From the NCBI RefSeq assembly GCF_001752395.1, contig NZ_MKEK01000001.1, positions 1,229,044-1,293,043 on the forward strand: 64,000 nt of DNA. The letters run 5' to 3'. The position numbers and the translations under genes are program-made. A model generated the notes under the pieces. The model made no database searches, had not been told where the DNA came from, and was given only the letters and a program-made list of their open reading frames with translations. The stretch comes from Rheinheimera salexigens (lineage in GTDB: Bacteria; Pseudomonadota; Gammaproteobacteria; Enterobacterales; Alteromonadaceae). Positions 1 through 7,921 of this stretch are shown here, one piece after another; positions within the stretch are counted from its first letter, which is position 1, and each line of letters begins with the position of its first letter.

Positions 1-792
1 GTGGTATTAAAAGGTAGTCAAGTTGACACTTACCGTTGGCTGCATGGTAAGTCAGAGCAGCAAGAAATAGAGCATTTAATCCCTTTAGACACTAACGGTG
101 TCGATATACTGAGGCGAAATGAGCTAGTTTATTACTTGCTGAGTGACAGACCTGCGTTTGTAGTCTCGGGTCACAGTATTGCTGAATTGCCTGCAATACT
201 GTTTGAATCTGACACCAAACTAAAGCAGCTGTATAATGCAGTTCCTGGCAGTAGCTCTGTAATGTCGGGGCGAAGCGCGCAGTTATTGCGCCTGACTGCT
301 AAGCAGCCGGGTCGTTATCATTATTGGTTGTGGCTAGATGATGAGACAGGCTTCCCATTGCGTATCGATACCTTGTCAGAACAACAAGCCCCGCTAGAGC
401 GATGGTTAGTCACCCATATGCAAATTACCCCAGAGTTTCCAGAGAACCTGCAAGCTTTACTGGTTGCAGATTTACCGCAACCGGCTGCAGCTGAGATTAA
501 ATCTATGCCTAATGCCAAGCAGCAATTAACTTGGTTGCCTGATGCTTATCATATTATTACTCAGCCGGCATCTATCCCACAATTAGAATCTAATTTACAA
601 AGCTATTGGTTATTAACCGATGGATTGCATCAAGTGTCGGTATTTGTTCAACCCAGTCAAGGCTTACCCACCCAAGCTTATCGTGATGGAGCCACCACTA
701 TTTTTGTGCAAAGCTCGCCAGTGCTTGAAGTCACGGTAATTGGCCCTGTGAGTATTGATATTGCCCGCCAGCTAGCAGCAGGAGTTAAGTAA
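1..792 (+). CDS. rseB: RseB, sigma-E regulatory protein (5' partial)
   Basis: Periplasmic regulator that binds the RseA anti-sigma factor and shields it from DegS cleavage; it senses lipoprotein or LPS intermediates. The window opens inside the gene: the first codon only looks like a GTG start, and family members are about 310-320 aa, so about 50-60 N-terminal residues including the signal peptide are missing. The visible part covers most of the LolA-like domain (ending near residue 160 of the fragment) and the whole smaller C-terminal domain, with the family-typical W-L-P-D/G segment before the second domain. The stop overlaps the rseC start by one base (TAATG), so the two are translationally coupled as in the rpoE-rseA-rseB-rseC operon. 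Confidence 0.9.
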   Translation: MVLKGSQVDTYRWLHGKSEQQEIEHLIPLDTNGVDILRRNELVYYLLSDRPAFVVSGHSIAELPAILFESDTKLKQLYNAVPGSSSVMSGRSAQLLRLTAKQPGRYHYWLWLDDETGFPLRIDTLSEQQAPLERWLVTHMQITPEFPENLQALLVADLPQPAAAEIKSMPNAKQQLTWLPDAYHIITQPASIPQLESNLQSYWLLTDGLHQVSVFVQPSQGLPTQAYRDGATTIFVQSSPVLEVTVIGPVSIDIARQLAAGVK

Positions 793-1247
793 TGGTAGAA
801 CAACTCGCTAGTGTAGTGGCAGCAGAAAACAATGGCGTTTGGTTAACCACTACGCCTGTCAGTAGCTGTAATGCTTGTAATGTCAGTGACGATTGCGGCA
901 CCGGCATCGTGGCTAAAACCCTGACACCTCGACAGCACCGCTTTTTTGTCAGTACCGATTTAAGCTTATTACCAGGTGAGCAAGTTAAAATAGCCGTTTC
1001 TGAGCAAAATTTATTACAAGCCGCCTTTATTGTCTATTTACTGCCTTTAGTATTAATGTTGCTAGCTGCTTTATTTGCTAGCCATAGCCTAATGTTAGCT
1101 GAAGGCTGGGTTATGTTAGCGGCGCTATTGGGCGCGAGTGTTGGTTTCTTGATAGCACGGCGCTATAGCTTATGGCAGCAAAGTCAAACTGAGCAAATCC
1201 ATATAATGCAAGTATTGCCACAACTTGCCATTCATCTCGCTGAATAA
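792..1247 (+). CDS. rseC: RseC/MucC family positive regulator of sigma-E
   Basis: Inner-membrane protein of the RseC/MucC family (151 aa, usual length about 155), linked to the sigma-E response and to reduction of SoxR. The N-terminal cytoplasmic part carries the conserved cysteine cluster (CNAC followed by a further CG, residues about 27-39). Two adjacent hydrophobic helices lie at about residues 74-96 and 102-120, followed by a short polar tail. It starts at ATG 792, sharing one base with the rseB stop. It is the last gene of the operon; a repeat-bearing gap separates it from lepA. Confidence 0.9.
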   Translation: MVEQLASVVAAENNGVWLTTTPVSSCNACNVSDDCGTGIVAKTLTPRQHRFFVSTDLSLLPGEQVKIAVSEQNLLQAAFIVYLLPLVLMLLAALFASHSLMLAEGWVMLAALLGASVGFLIARRYSLWQQSQTEQIHIMQVLPQLAIHLAE

Positions 1248-1287
1248 ACTATTTATCATTAGTTTTAAGCAAATAGACAGTAGCCTT

Positions 1288-1371
1288 TATTAAATAAAAC
1301 ATAGAAAGTATTAAATAAAGCATAGCAAGTATTAAATAACACCTAGCAAGTATTTAATAACACATAGCAAG
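1288..1371. repeat. Four tandem 21-bp repeats in the rseC-lepA gap
   Basis: Four consecutive 21-base units at 1288-1308, 1309-1329, 1330-1350 and 1351-1371, each of the form TATTAAATAA-n-rCmTAGcAAG with one to four mismatches between neighbours. AT-rich, not coding, and the only tandem array of this size in the window. It lies about 120 bases upstream of lepA and just before a TACAAT hexamer (1388-1393) that could be a -10 element. The rest of the 243-base gap shows no gene. Confidence 0.9.
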
Positions 1372-1490
1372 GCGCTGCGGGATAGAGTACAATTCGGGCT
1401 AATTTTTCAGAATAACCTGCGTTTTAGTGGCTGGTTGTGCTAAGCAAAATGCTGCACCCACCCTAAGTCGCCTAAAGCTTTGCGGACAAC

Positions 1491-3290
1491 ATGCCTAAAC
1501 TTAATCACATCAGAAATTTTTCTATCATTGCTCATATTGACCACGGTAAATCTACCTTATCAGATCGCCTTATCCAGTATTGTGGTGGCTTATCTGATCG
1601 CGAAATGCAAAAACAGGTATTAGACTCGATGGATTTAGAGCGCGAGCGCGGTATTACTATTAAAGCGCAAAGCGTTACCCTAAATTATAAAGCTGATGAT
1701 GGCGAAACTTATCAGTTAAACTTTATCGATACGCCAGGTCACGTAGACTTTAGCTATGAAGTTAGTCGCTCTTTAGCCGCCTGTGAAGGTGCATTGCTTG
1801 TTGTCGATGCTGGTCAAGGTGTGGAAGCGCAAACCGTAGCTAACTGTTACACCGCGTTAGATATGAATTTAGAAGTTATTCCAGTATTAAATAAAATAGA
1901 CTTGCCGCAAGCCGATCCCGATCGCGTTGCCGAAGAAGTTGAAGATATTATCGGTATTGAAGCCTTAGGGGCAGTGCAGTGCTCGGCTAAAACCGGTCTG
2001 GGTATTAAAGATGTGTTAGAAACCATCGTGAAAAAAATACCCGCACCAGATGGCGATGTAGATTTGCCAACCCAAGCATTGATCATCGATTCTTGGTTTG
2101 ATGCTTATCAAGGTGTAGTGTCATTAGTTCGAATTAAACACGGCAGTATTAAAACCAAAGACAAAATTAAAATCATGTCTACTGGCCAAGTATATGAAGT
2201 TGATGAAGTGGGTATTTTTAGCCCTAAAGCAACCAATACGGGGCAATTACACCCAGGCGAAGTAGGCTATATTATTGCCGGTATCAAAGAAATTAAAGGT
2301 GCACCAGTAGGTGATACCTTAACCTTATCGCGTAATAGTGCTGAAAAACCTCTACCAGGCTTTAAGCGCATTAAACCACAGGTTTATGCTGGTATATTCC
2401 CTGTTTCGTCAGATGATTATGAAGACTTCCGTGATGCCTTAGCTAAGTTGAGCTTAAACGATTCTTCGTTATTTTATGAGCCAGAAAGCTCAGGTGCATT
2501 AGGCTTTGGATTCCGCATTGGTTTCCTAGGCATGTTACACATGGAAATTATTCAAGAGCGCTTAGAGCGCGAATATGATTTAGATTTAATTACCACAGCG
2601 CCAACCGTAGTGTACGAGGTGGTGACCAAAGACGGCTCAGTGGTGCTGGTAGATAACCCAAGTGCGTTACCTTCCGTAAATGATATTGAAGAGATTCGCG
2701 AGCCAATCGTTGAAGCGCATATATTAGTGCCACAAGAATATTTAGGTAATGTAATTACCTTATGTATTGAAAAACGTGGTGTGCAAAAAAATATGAGCTA
2801 TCACGGTCGTCAAGTTGCGGTGGTATATGAACTACCCATGGCTGAAGTGGTTATGGATTTCTTTGACCGTTTAAAATCGACCAGCCGTGGCTATGCTTCG
2901 TTAGACTATTCGTTTAAACGCTTCCAATCTTCCAATATGCAACGAGTTGATATTTTAATTAATGGTGAGCGAGTTGATGCATTGGCTATTATTAGTCATG
3001 TCGATTTTGCTCAAGGTCGTGGCCGTCAATTAGCTGAAAAGTTAAAAGAGCTGATCCCACGCCAGATGTTTGATATCGCTATTCAAGCGGCTATTGGTAA
3101 CCATGTTATCGCCCGAACCACCATTAAGCAGATGCGTAAAAACGTATTAGCGAAATGTTATGGTGGTGATATTAGCCGGAAGAAAAAATTATTACAGAAA
3201 CAAAAAGACGGTAAAAAACGGATGAAGCATGTGGGTAACGTTGAAGTACCACAAGAAGCTTTCCTGGCTATTTTGAAAGTCGGTAAATAA
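1491..3290 (+). CDS. lepA: Elongation factor 4 (LepA) GTPase
   Basis: Ribosome-associated translational GTPase that acts on stalled or mis-translocated ribosomes and in 30S biogenesis. At 599 aa it has the exact family length. G1 AHIDHGKST is at residues 14-22, G3 DTPGH near residue 80 and G4 NKID near 134. EF-G-like domains II, III and V and the LepA-specific C-terminal domain (rich in lysine, about 490-599) follow. The first ATG of the frame fits the E. coli start ([11 protein letters not shown] against MKNIRNFS). The Shine-Dalgarno is weak. It is followed 13 bases later by lepB, the conserved lepA-lepB operon. Confidence 0.97.
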   Translation: MPKLNHIRNFSIIAHIDHGKSTLSDRLIQYCGGLSDREMQKQVLDSMDLERERGITIKAQSVTLNYKADDGETYQLNFIDTPGHVDFSYEVSRSLAACEGALLVVDAGQGVEAQTVANCYTALDMNLEVIPVLNKIDLPQADPDRVAEEVEDIIGIEALGAVQCSAKTGLGIKDVLETIVKKIPAPDGDVDLPTQALIIDSWFDAYQGVVSLVRIKHGSIKTKDKIKIMSTGQVYEVDEVGIFSPKATNTGQLHPGEVGYIIAGIKEIKGAPVGDTLTLSRNSAEKPLPGFKRIKPQVYAGIFPVSSDDYEDFRDALAKLSLNDSSLFYEPESSGALGFGFRIGFLGMLHMEIIQERLEREYDLDLITTAPTVVYEVVTKDGSVVLVDNPSALPSVNDIEEIREPIVEAHILVPQEYLGNVITLCIEKRGVQKNMSYHGRQVAVVYELPMAEVVMDFFDRLKSTSRGYASLDYSFKRFQSSNMQRVDILINGERVDALAIISHVDFAQGRGRQLAEKLKELIPRQMFDIAIQAAIGNHVIARTTIKQMRKNVLAKCYGGDISRKKKLLQKQKDGKKRMKHVGNVEVPQEAFLAILKVGK

Positions 3291-3303
3291 TTAAGGGATA
3301 TAC

Positions 3304-4227
3304 ATGGCAGGTTACTTTGCAATTTTTTTGGTGTTACTGACATTAGCTAGCGGTTTAATTTGGTTGTTAGATGCTTGGGTTTTAGCGCCTAAACGGCAGC
3401 AACGGTTAGTGTTAGCGCAATCAGCAATAGCGGGCGAGTTGCCAGAGTCGGCAAGCCAAGAGTTAGTAAAAGAGCCCTATATTGTTGAAACAGCAAAGTC
3501 GATTTTTCCTGTTATCGCCTTAATAACGTTATTTCGTTCTTTTATGTACGAGCCGTTTCAAATTCCATCAGGTTCGATGATGCCAACCTTATTGGTGGGT
3601 GATTTTATCCTGGTGGAAAAGTTTTCCTATGATGTCAAAGATCCGGTATGGCGCAAAACCTTATACAGCAATAAAACGCCTTCACGTGGTGATGTTGCAG
3701 TATTTAAGTATCCTGAGCAGCCTACCGTCGACTTTATTAAGCGCATAGTAGGTTTACCGGGCGATAGAGTTATTTATCGTAATAAACAGTTATTTATTCA
3801 AAAAGCCTGTGCTACTGAACAAACATCTGGCTGCGGTAAGTTAGAGATTGTTGACTTACAATTGAAAAATGAAGGTGAGTTTTTTCAAGAGCAATATCCG
3901 CAGCGCCGTTATACAGAGCAGTTAGGCGAAGTTAGCCATGATATTTTACAAACGCCAATGCGCCGCGAACCGACGCATATGTTTTATAAACAGGCGAATA
4001 CCGATATCGATGAATTTGTTGTGCCTGAAGGCCATTACTTTGCGCTAGGTGATAACCGTGATAATAGCCGTGATGGCCGATTCTGGGGCTTTGTACCTGC
4101 GGATAATTTAGTGGGTAAAGCGGTATTTATCTGGATGAGCTTTGAATTCAGTGACGATGCCGATAGCTGGTTACCTGGTTGGGTACCAGTAGGGGTTCGT
4201 TTTGAACGGTTAGGTGCAATTCACTAA
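3304..4227 (+). CDS. lepB: Signal peptidase I
   Basis: Inner-membrane serine protease that cleaves signal peptides of exported proteins. 307 aa (E. coli 324). An N-terminal transmembrane helix at about residues 4-24 and a second hydrophobic stretch at about 66-80 precede the catalytic domain. The Ser-Lys dyad is visible: Ser91 in PSGSMMPTL and Lys146 in FIKRIVGLPGD; the GDNRDNSRDGR box (about residues 248-258) is intact. An AAGGGA ribosome-binding site sits seven bases before ATG 3304. Lies between lepA and rnc as in E. coli. Confidence 0.97.
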   Translation: MAGYFAIFLVLLTLASGLIWLLDAWVLAPKRQQRLVLAQSAIAGELPESASQELVKEPYIVETAKSIFPVIALITLFRSFMYEPFQIPSGSMMPTLLVGDFILVEKFSYDVKDPVWRKTLYSNKTPSRGDVAVFKYPEQPTVDFIKRIVGLPGDRVIYRNKQLFIQKACATEQTSGCGKLEIVDLQLKNEGEFFQEQYPQRRYTEQLGEVSHDILQTPMRREPTHMFYKQANTDIDEFVVPEGHYFALGDNRDNSRDGRFWGFVPADNLVGKAVFIWMSFEFSDDADSWLPGWVPVGVRFERLGAIH

Positions 4228-4245
4228 CAAAGCAGATAAGAGACA

Positions 4246-4923
4246 ATGATGCAAAAAAGCTTAACGCCCTTGCAGGCAAAACTAGGCTATCAATTTACAG
4301 ATGCCGCTCTATTAGAGCAGGCACTGACTCACCGCAGTTGCAAAGGGCAACACAATGAGCGCCTTGAATATTTAGGTGATGCGGTATTAAGCTTAGTTAT
4401 AGCTGAAACTTTATATAGCCATTTTCCAAAAGCACGTGAAGGCGATTTAACCCGGATGCGCGCTATGTTAGTCAAAGGTGTGACCTTGGCTGAAATTGCT
4501 CAAGAGTTACAATTGTCTGAGTTTTTGCGCTTAGGCCCAGGTGAGTTAAAAAGTGGCGGCTTTCGCCGTGAATCTATTTTAGCCGATACGGTGGAAGCTA
4601 TTTTAGGCGCAATTTACTTAGATAACGGTATGGAAGCTTGTAAAGAGCGAATTTTATTCTGGTTTGCTTCGCGTTTAGCGGAGATCGCACCAGGTCAGCA
4701 AAAAGACTCTAAAACCTTATTACAAGAATATTTACAAGGGCTGCGTTTAGCGCTGCCTGAATACGATGTTATCGCCACACAAGGCGAGGCACATAAACAA
4801 ACCTTTACGGTAAGGTGTACTATTGCTGGTATGCCTCCTTTTACGGCTAGCGGAAGCTCGCGGCGTAAAGCTGAACAAGATGCTGCCAATATGGCACTGG
4901 AAAAAATATCTAATGACAGATAA
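4246..4923 (+). CDS. rnc: Ribonuclease III
   Basis: Double-strand-specific endoribonuclease that processes rRNA precursors and many mRNAs. 225 aa, the usual length (E. coli 226). The catalytic signature [13 protein letters not shown] lies at about residues 38-50 and the second metal-binding acidic cluster [14 protein letters not shown] near 110-124. The C-terminal double-stranded-RNA-binding domain (about 153-222) ends in the [10 protein letters not shown] helix. Two adjacent ATG codons (4246, 4249) are possible starts. The last 11 bases overlap the era start, implying translational coupling. Confidence 0.96.
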   Translation: MMQKSLTPLQAKLGYQFTDAALLEQALTHRSCKGQHNERLEYLGDAVLSLVIAETLYSHFPKAREGDLTRMRAMLVKGVTLAEIAQELQLSEFLRLGPGELKSGGFRRESILADTVEAILGAIYLDNGMEACKERILFWFASRLAEIAPGQQKDSKTLLQEYLQGLRLALPEYDVIATQGEAHKQTFTVRCTIAGMPPFTASGSSRRKAEQDAANMALEKISNDR

Positions 4924-5833
4924 GCCTGTAACAGTTACTGATAGCACCACTTATGCTGGCTTAGTTGCCATAGTGGGTCGGCCTAATGTAGGTAAATCAA
5001 CCTTATTAAATAAGTTGATCGGCCAAAAAGTCAGTATCACATCGAAAAAACCGCAAACAACTCGGCACCGTATTGTCGGTATTGATACTCAAGAGAATTA
5101 CCAAACCGTTTATGTTGATACGCCTGGCCTACATATTGAAGAAAAAAGAGCTATTAACCGGTTAATGAATAAAGCGGCAGCTAGTTCAATTTTAGATGTT
5201 GAATTTGTGCTGTTTGTGGTTGAAGGTACCCGTTGGACTGATGATGACCAAATGGTATTAAACCGTTTAATTGCCGCTGATAAACCGGTTATCTTAGTGG
5301 TAAATAAAGTCGATTTATATCGAGATAAAGAAACGTTATTACCGCATATTCAATGGTTAGGCCAACAGTTAAATTCTATTGGTGTGGTGCCGTTATCTGC
5401 TGAAACCGGTGATAACGTTGAAGCGTTACGTCGCTTAGTACAAAAAAACTTATCGCCTTGCGAATTCTTTTTCCCTGACGACTATGTAACTGATCGCTCT
5501 ATGCGTTTTATGGCAGCAGAAATGGTCCGTGAAAAGCTAATGCGCTTTTTAGGTGATGAATTACCGTATTCTGTTACCGTTGAAATTGAGCGTTTTAAGT
5601 GGGAAGAAAAGCATTACCATATTGCCGCCTTAGTGTTAGTTGAGCGTGAAAGCCAAAAGCGGATGGTAATTGGTAACAAAGGTGAACGCATTAAGACTAT
5701 TGCCACTGAAGCTAGGCTTGATATGGCCGCAATGTTAGAACAACCGGTATTTTTACAAGTGTGGGTAAAAGTAAAATCGGGTTGGGCTGATGATGAACGT
5801 GCACTGCGCAGCTTAGGTTACGGCGAAGATTAA
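4913..5833 (+). CDS. era: GTPase Era
   Basis: Essential Ras-like GTPase that binds 16S rRNA near its 3' end and checks 30S maturation. 306 aa from ATG 4913 (E. coli 301). I chose this start because the open frame extends 30 codons upstream only as a shadow of rnc, and the Era G1 motif GRPNVGKST then falls at the usual distance from the N-terminus. DTPGLH (G3), NKVD (G4) and a C-terminal KH domain with [12 protein letters not shown] are visible. Start overlaps the rnc stop by 11 bases. Confidence 0.96.
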   Translation: MTDKPVTVTDSTTYAGLVAIVGRPNVGKSTLLNKLIGQKVSITSKKPQTTRHRIVGIDTQENYQTVYVDTPGLHIEEKRAINRLMNKAAASSILDVEFVLFVVEGTRWTDDDQMVLNRLIAADKPVILVVNKVDLYRDKETLLPHIQWLGQQLNSIGVVPLSAETGDNVEALRRLVQKNLSPCEFFFPDDYVTDRSMRFMAAEMVREKLMRFLGDELPYSVTVEIERFKWEEKHYHIAALVLVERESQKRMVIGNKGERIKTIATEARLDMAAMLEQPVFLQVWVKVKSGWADDERALRSLGYGED

Positions 5834-5863
5834 CACTTTCTGCCTGATGAAAAAATTACCGTG

Positions 5864-6541
5864 ATGCAAAATCCGCTTATCGCTGGTTATATTCTACACC
5901 GCAGGGCTTTAGGTGAAGATAAGCTGATTTTGCAGTTACTGATGCCTGAAATAGGCCGAATTTCAGCGGTAGTTCGTAAACGTAGCGGTAAACAACGCGT
6001 TGCATTACAGCCATTTCAAGCCTATAGCTTACAGCTAACGGGCCGTTCTGAATTAAAAACCATTGCCAAAATTGAAGAGCTTGCACCGGCATTTAATTTG
6101 CAGGGCAAAGTGCTATTTAGTGCTATGTATATAAATGAGTTAATCTGTCGGATTTGGCCCAATGATTTGGCAACTGATCAATTGTTTGGCTTATATCAGC
6201 AGAGCTTACAACAACTGGCAGAGGTAACTGATGCCGTGGTCGATTTAGAACCTTGCCTACGTCAGTTTGAGTTTGAATTACTAATTGAGCTAGGGATCGC
6301 CATCGATTGGACCTGTGATCATAGTGGCCAAACCATAATTGCGCAGCAACATTATCAATGGCTAGCCGAGCAAGGTTTTGTACCGGCAAAAACCGGTTGG
6401 TTAGGCCAGCATTTAGTTAATATAGGTAATCAGTACTGGGCAGATAGCGACACACGGCGTAGCGCTAAACAATTAAGCCGAGTATTATTAGCGCCTTTAC
6501 TGGGTGCTAAACCTTTGGCGAGTAAAGCTCTTTTTAATTGA
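5864..6541 (+). CDS. recO: DNA repair protein RecO
   Basis: Mediator of the RecFOR pathway that loads RecA on SSB-coated DNA. About 225 aa (E. coli 242). The N-terminal OB-fold opens with the family pattern A-Y-I-L-H-R-R-x-x-x-E and an R-x-R-S-G-K segment, and a helical C-terminal domain follows. The zinc-finger cysteines of Gram-positive RecO are absent, as in enteric proteins. A GTG at 5861 precedes the ATG and could be used; no clear ribosome-binding site separates them. Position after era matches the rnc-era-recO-pdxJ operon. Confidence 0.92.
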   Translation: MQNPLIAGYILHRRALGEDKLILQLLMPEIGRISAVVRKRSGKQRVALQPFQAYSLQLTGRSELKTIAKIEELAPAFNLQGKVLFSAMYINELICRIWPNDLATDQLFGLYQQSLQQLAEVTDAVVDLEPCLRQFEFELLIELGIAIDWTCDHSGQTIIAQQHYQWLAEQGFVPAKTGWLGQHLVNIGNQYWADSDTRRSAKQLSRVLLAPLLGAKPLASKALFN

Positions 6542-6671
6542 AAACTTACTGCGAATTAATTTATGAGCTTAATTTAAACCCCTCATTTTTGTGTTTAATT
6601 TAAAAAATTAAGTAAAGTGTTAACTCTAACGATGTTTTACGTTTAGTTGCCTTAATAATAAGGAGTATTGC

Positions 6672-7406
6672 ATGCAACAGCCTATTTTTCTTGGTGTGAA
6701 TATTGATCATATTGCAACGTTACGTCAGGCCAGAGGAACTTATTACCCTGAGCCCGTGCATGCTGCTTTAATTGCCGAGCAATCGGGTGCTGATGGTATT
6801 ACGATACATTTACGCGAAGATCGTCGGCACATTATAGATCGGGATGTTTATGTCCTTAGCCAAACCATCGCTACCCGGTTAAATTTTGAAATGGCTATAA
6901 CCGATGAAATGCTAAAAATTGCCAGCGATGTTAAACCGTATTTTGCCTGTTTTGTGCCAGAAAAGCGCCAAGAGCTCACCACAGAAGGTGGTTTAGATGT
7001 TATCAGTCAGGCCAGTAAAATTAGCGATGCTATTGCGCAAATGGCTGAGCACAATACTTTAGTGTCATTATTTATTGATGCCGATAAACAGCAAATAGAT
7101 GCCGCAGCAAAAGCCGGCGCCCCTTTTATTGAAATCCATACCGGTCAATATGCACAAGCAACGGACCCTAAGTTGCAACAAGCTGAACTAAAACGGATCC
7201 AAGAAGCGGCAGCTTATGCGGCTTCATTAGGTATTACCGTCAATGCCGGCCATGGTTTGCATTATCATAACGTACAACCGATAGCGGCAATTCCTGAAAT
7301 GTATGAGTTAAATATTGGTCATGCTATCGTCGCGCGTGCGGTATTTTCAGGCTTAGCCAATGCGGTGTCAGAAATGAAACGCTTAATGGTTGAGGCGCGT
7401 CGCTAA
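6672..7406 (+). CDS. pdxJ: Pyridoxine 5'-phosphate synthase
   Basis: Last step of the DXP-dependent vitamin B6 pathway: condenses 3-amino-1-hydroxyacetone phosphate with 1-deoxyxylulose 5-phosphate to give pyridoxine 5'-phosphate. 244 aa TIM barrel (E. coli 243). It opens with [16 protein letters not shown], followed by [19 protein letters not shown] and [10 protein letters not shown], all family signatures. An AAGGAG ribosome-binding site precedes ATG 6672. The 130-base gap after recO is AT-rich with two copies of TTAATTTAAA, but I cannot assign a clear promoter. acpS starts on the base after the pdxJ stop. Confidence 0.97.
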   Translation: MQQPIFLGVNIDHIATLRQARGTYYPEPVHAALIAEQSGADGITIHLREDRRHIIDRDVYVLSQTIATRLNFEMAITDEMLKIASDVKPYFACFVPEKRQELTTEGGLDVISQASKISDAIAQMAEHNTLVSLFIDADKQQIDAAAKAGAPFIEIHTGQYAQATDPKLQQAELKRIQEAAAYAASLGITVNAGHGLHYHNVQPIAAIPEMYELNIGHAIVARAVFSGLANAVSEMKRLMVEARR

Positions 7407-7799
7407 ATGGCCATTGTAGGCTTGGGTACAGACATTGTAGAAATTGCGCGAATAGCCACTAGTTTAGCGCGCAGCCCGGGCTTAGTTAAACGGGTTTTAA
7501 CCGCTGCAGAACAAGAAATTTATCAGCAGCGGTTTGCCATTAATCCTGAACAAGCAGGCCGTTATTTTGCTAAGCGGTTTGCGGCGAAAGAAGCGGCGGC
7601 TAAAGCCTTAGGCACAGGCATTGGCAGAGGTGTGTCGTTTCAACATATTCATATTAGCAATAATGAACAGGGTGCACCTTTACTTTGTTTTAGTGATTTT
7701 GCCGCTGAATTAGCGCAAAGCATGGCAGTCAGCCATATTTGGTTATCAATCACTGACGAGCAAGCCTATGCCGCCGCCACCGTTATCTTAGAACGTTAA
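7407..7799 (+). CDS. acpS: Holo-[acyl-carrier-protein] synthase
   Basis: Transfers 4'-phosphopantetheine from CoA to the serine of apo-ACP, activating fatty acid synthesis. 130 aa (E. coli 126). The N-terminal GLGTDIVEIARI contains the Mg-binding aspartate and FAKRFAAKEAAAKALGTGI the conserved E-x-x-x-K. ATG 7407 abuts the pdxJ stop (TAA-ATG), so it depends on translational coupling. Last gene of the lepA-to-acpS series; a palindromic repeat lies between it and the convergent barA. Confidence 0.96.
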   Translation: MAIVGLGTDIVEIARIATSLARSPGLVKRVLTAAEQEIYQQRFAINPEQAGRYFAKRFAAKEAAAKALGTGIGRGVSFQHIHISNNEQGAPLLCFSDFAAELAQSMAVSHIWLSITDEQAYAAATVILER

Positions 7800-7833
7800 T
7801 CTCAAATTTTTAATAGTCCTGAATTAACTAGGA

Positions 7834-7913
7834 TGGACTATCTAAGTTGCATTATTGAGGGGCGGTTTTACGGCGTGTTAGTGTGGGTAAACCGCCCCTT
7901 ATATACACTGAAG
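7834..7913 (-). repeat. Palindromic dispersed repeat, copy A (short form)
   Basis: Short member of the repeat family also found at about 18.5 and 39.7 kb, here in reverse orientation. The perfect 10-bp stem GGGGCGGTTT (7859-7868) / AAACCGCCCC (7889-7898) encloses a 20-base loop that matches the TTACCCACACTAACACGCCGTA core of the long copies. Shared flanks are TGTATAT on one side and CCTCAATAAT...CTTAG...AGTCCA on the other. It lies exactly between convergent acpS and barA, so it may act as a two-way terminator, although no long U-tract follows on either strand. Confidence 0.8.
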
Positions 7914-7921
7914 TTTAGCAT

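Noticed and set aside
4823..4912. 30-codon upstream extension of era
   Set aside because: Frame runs inside rnc; the Era G1 motif sits at its usual distance only from ATG 4913.
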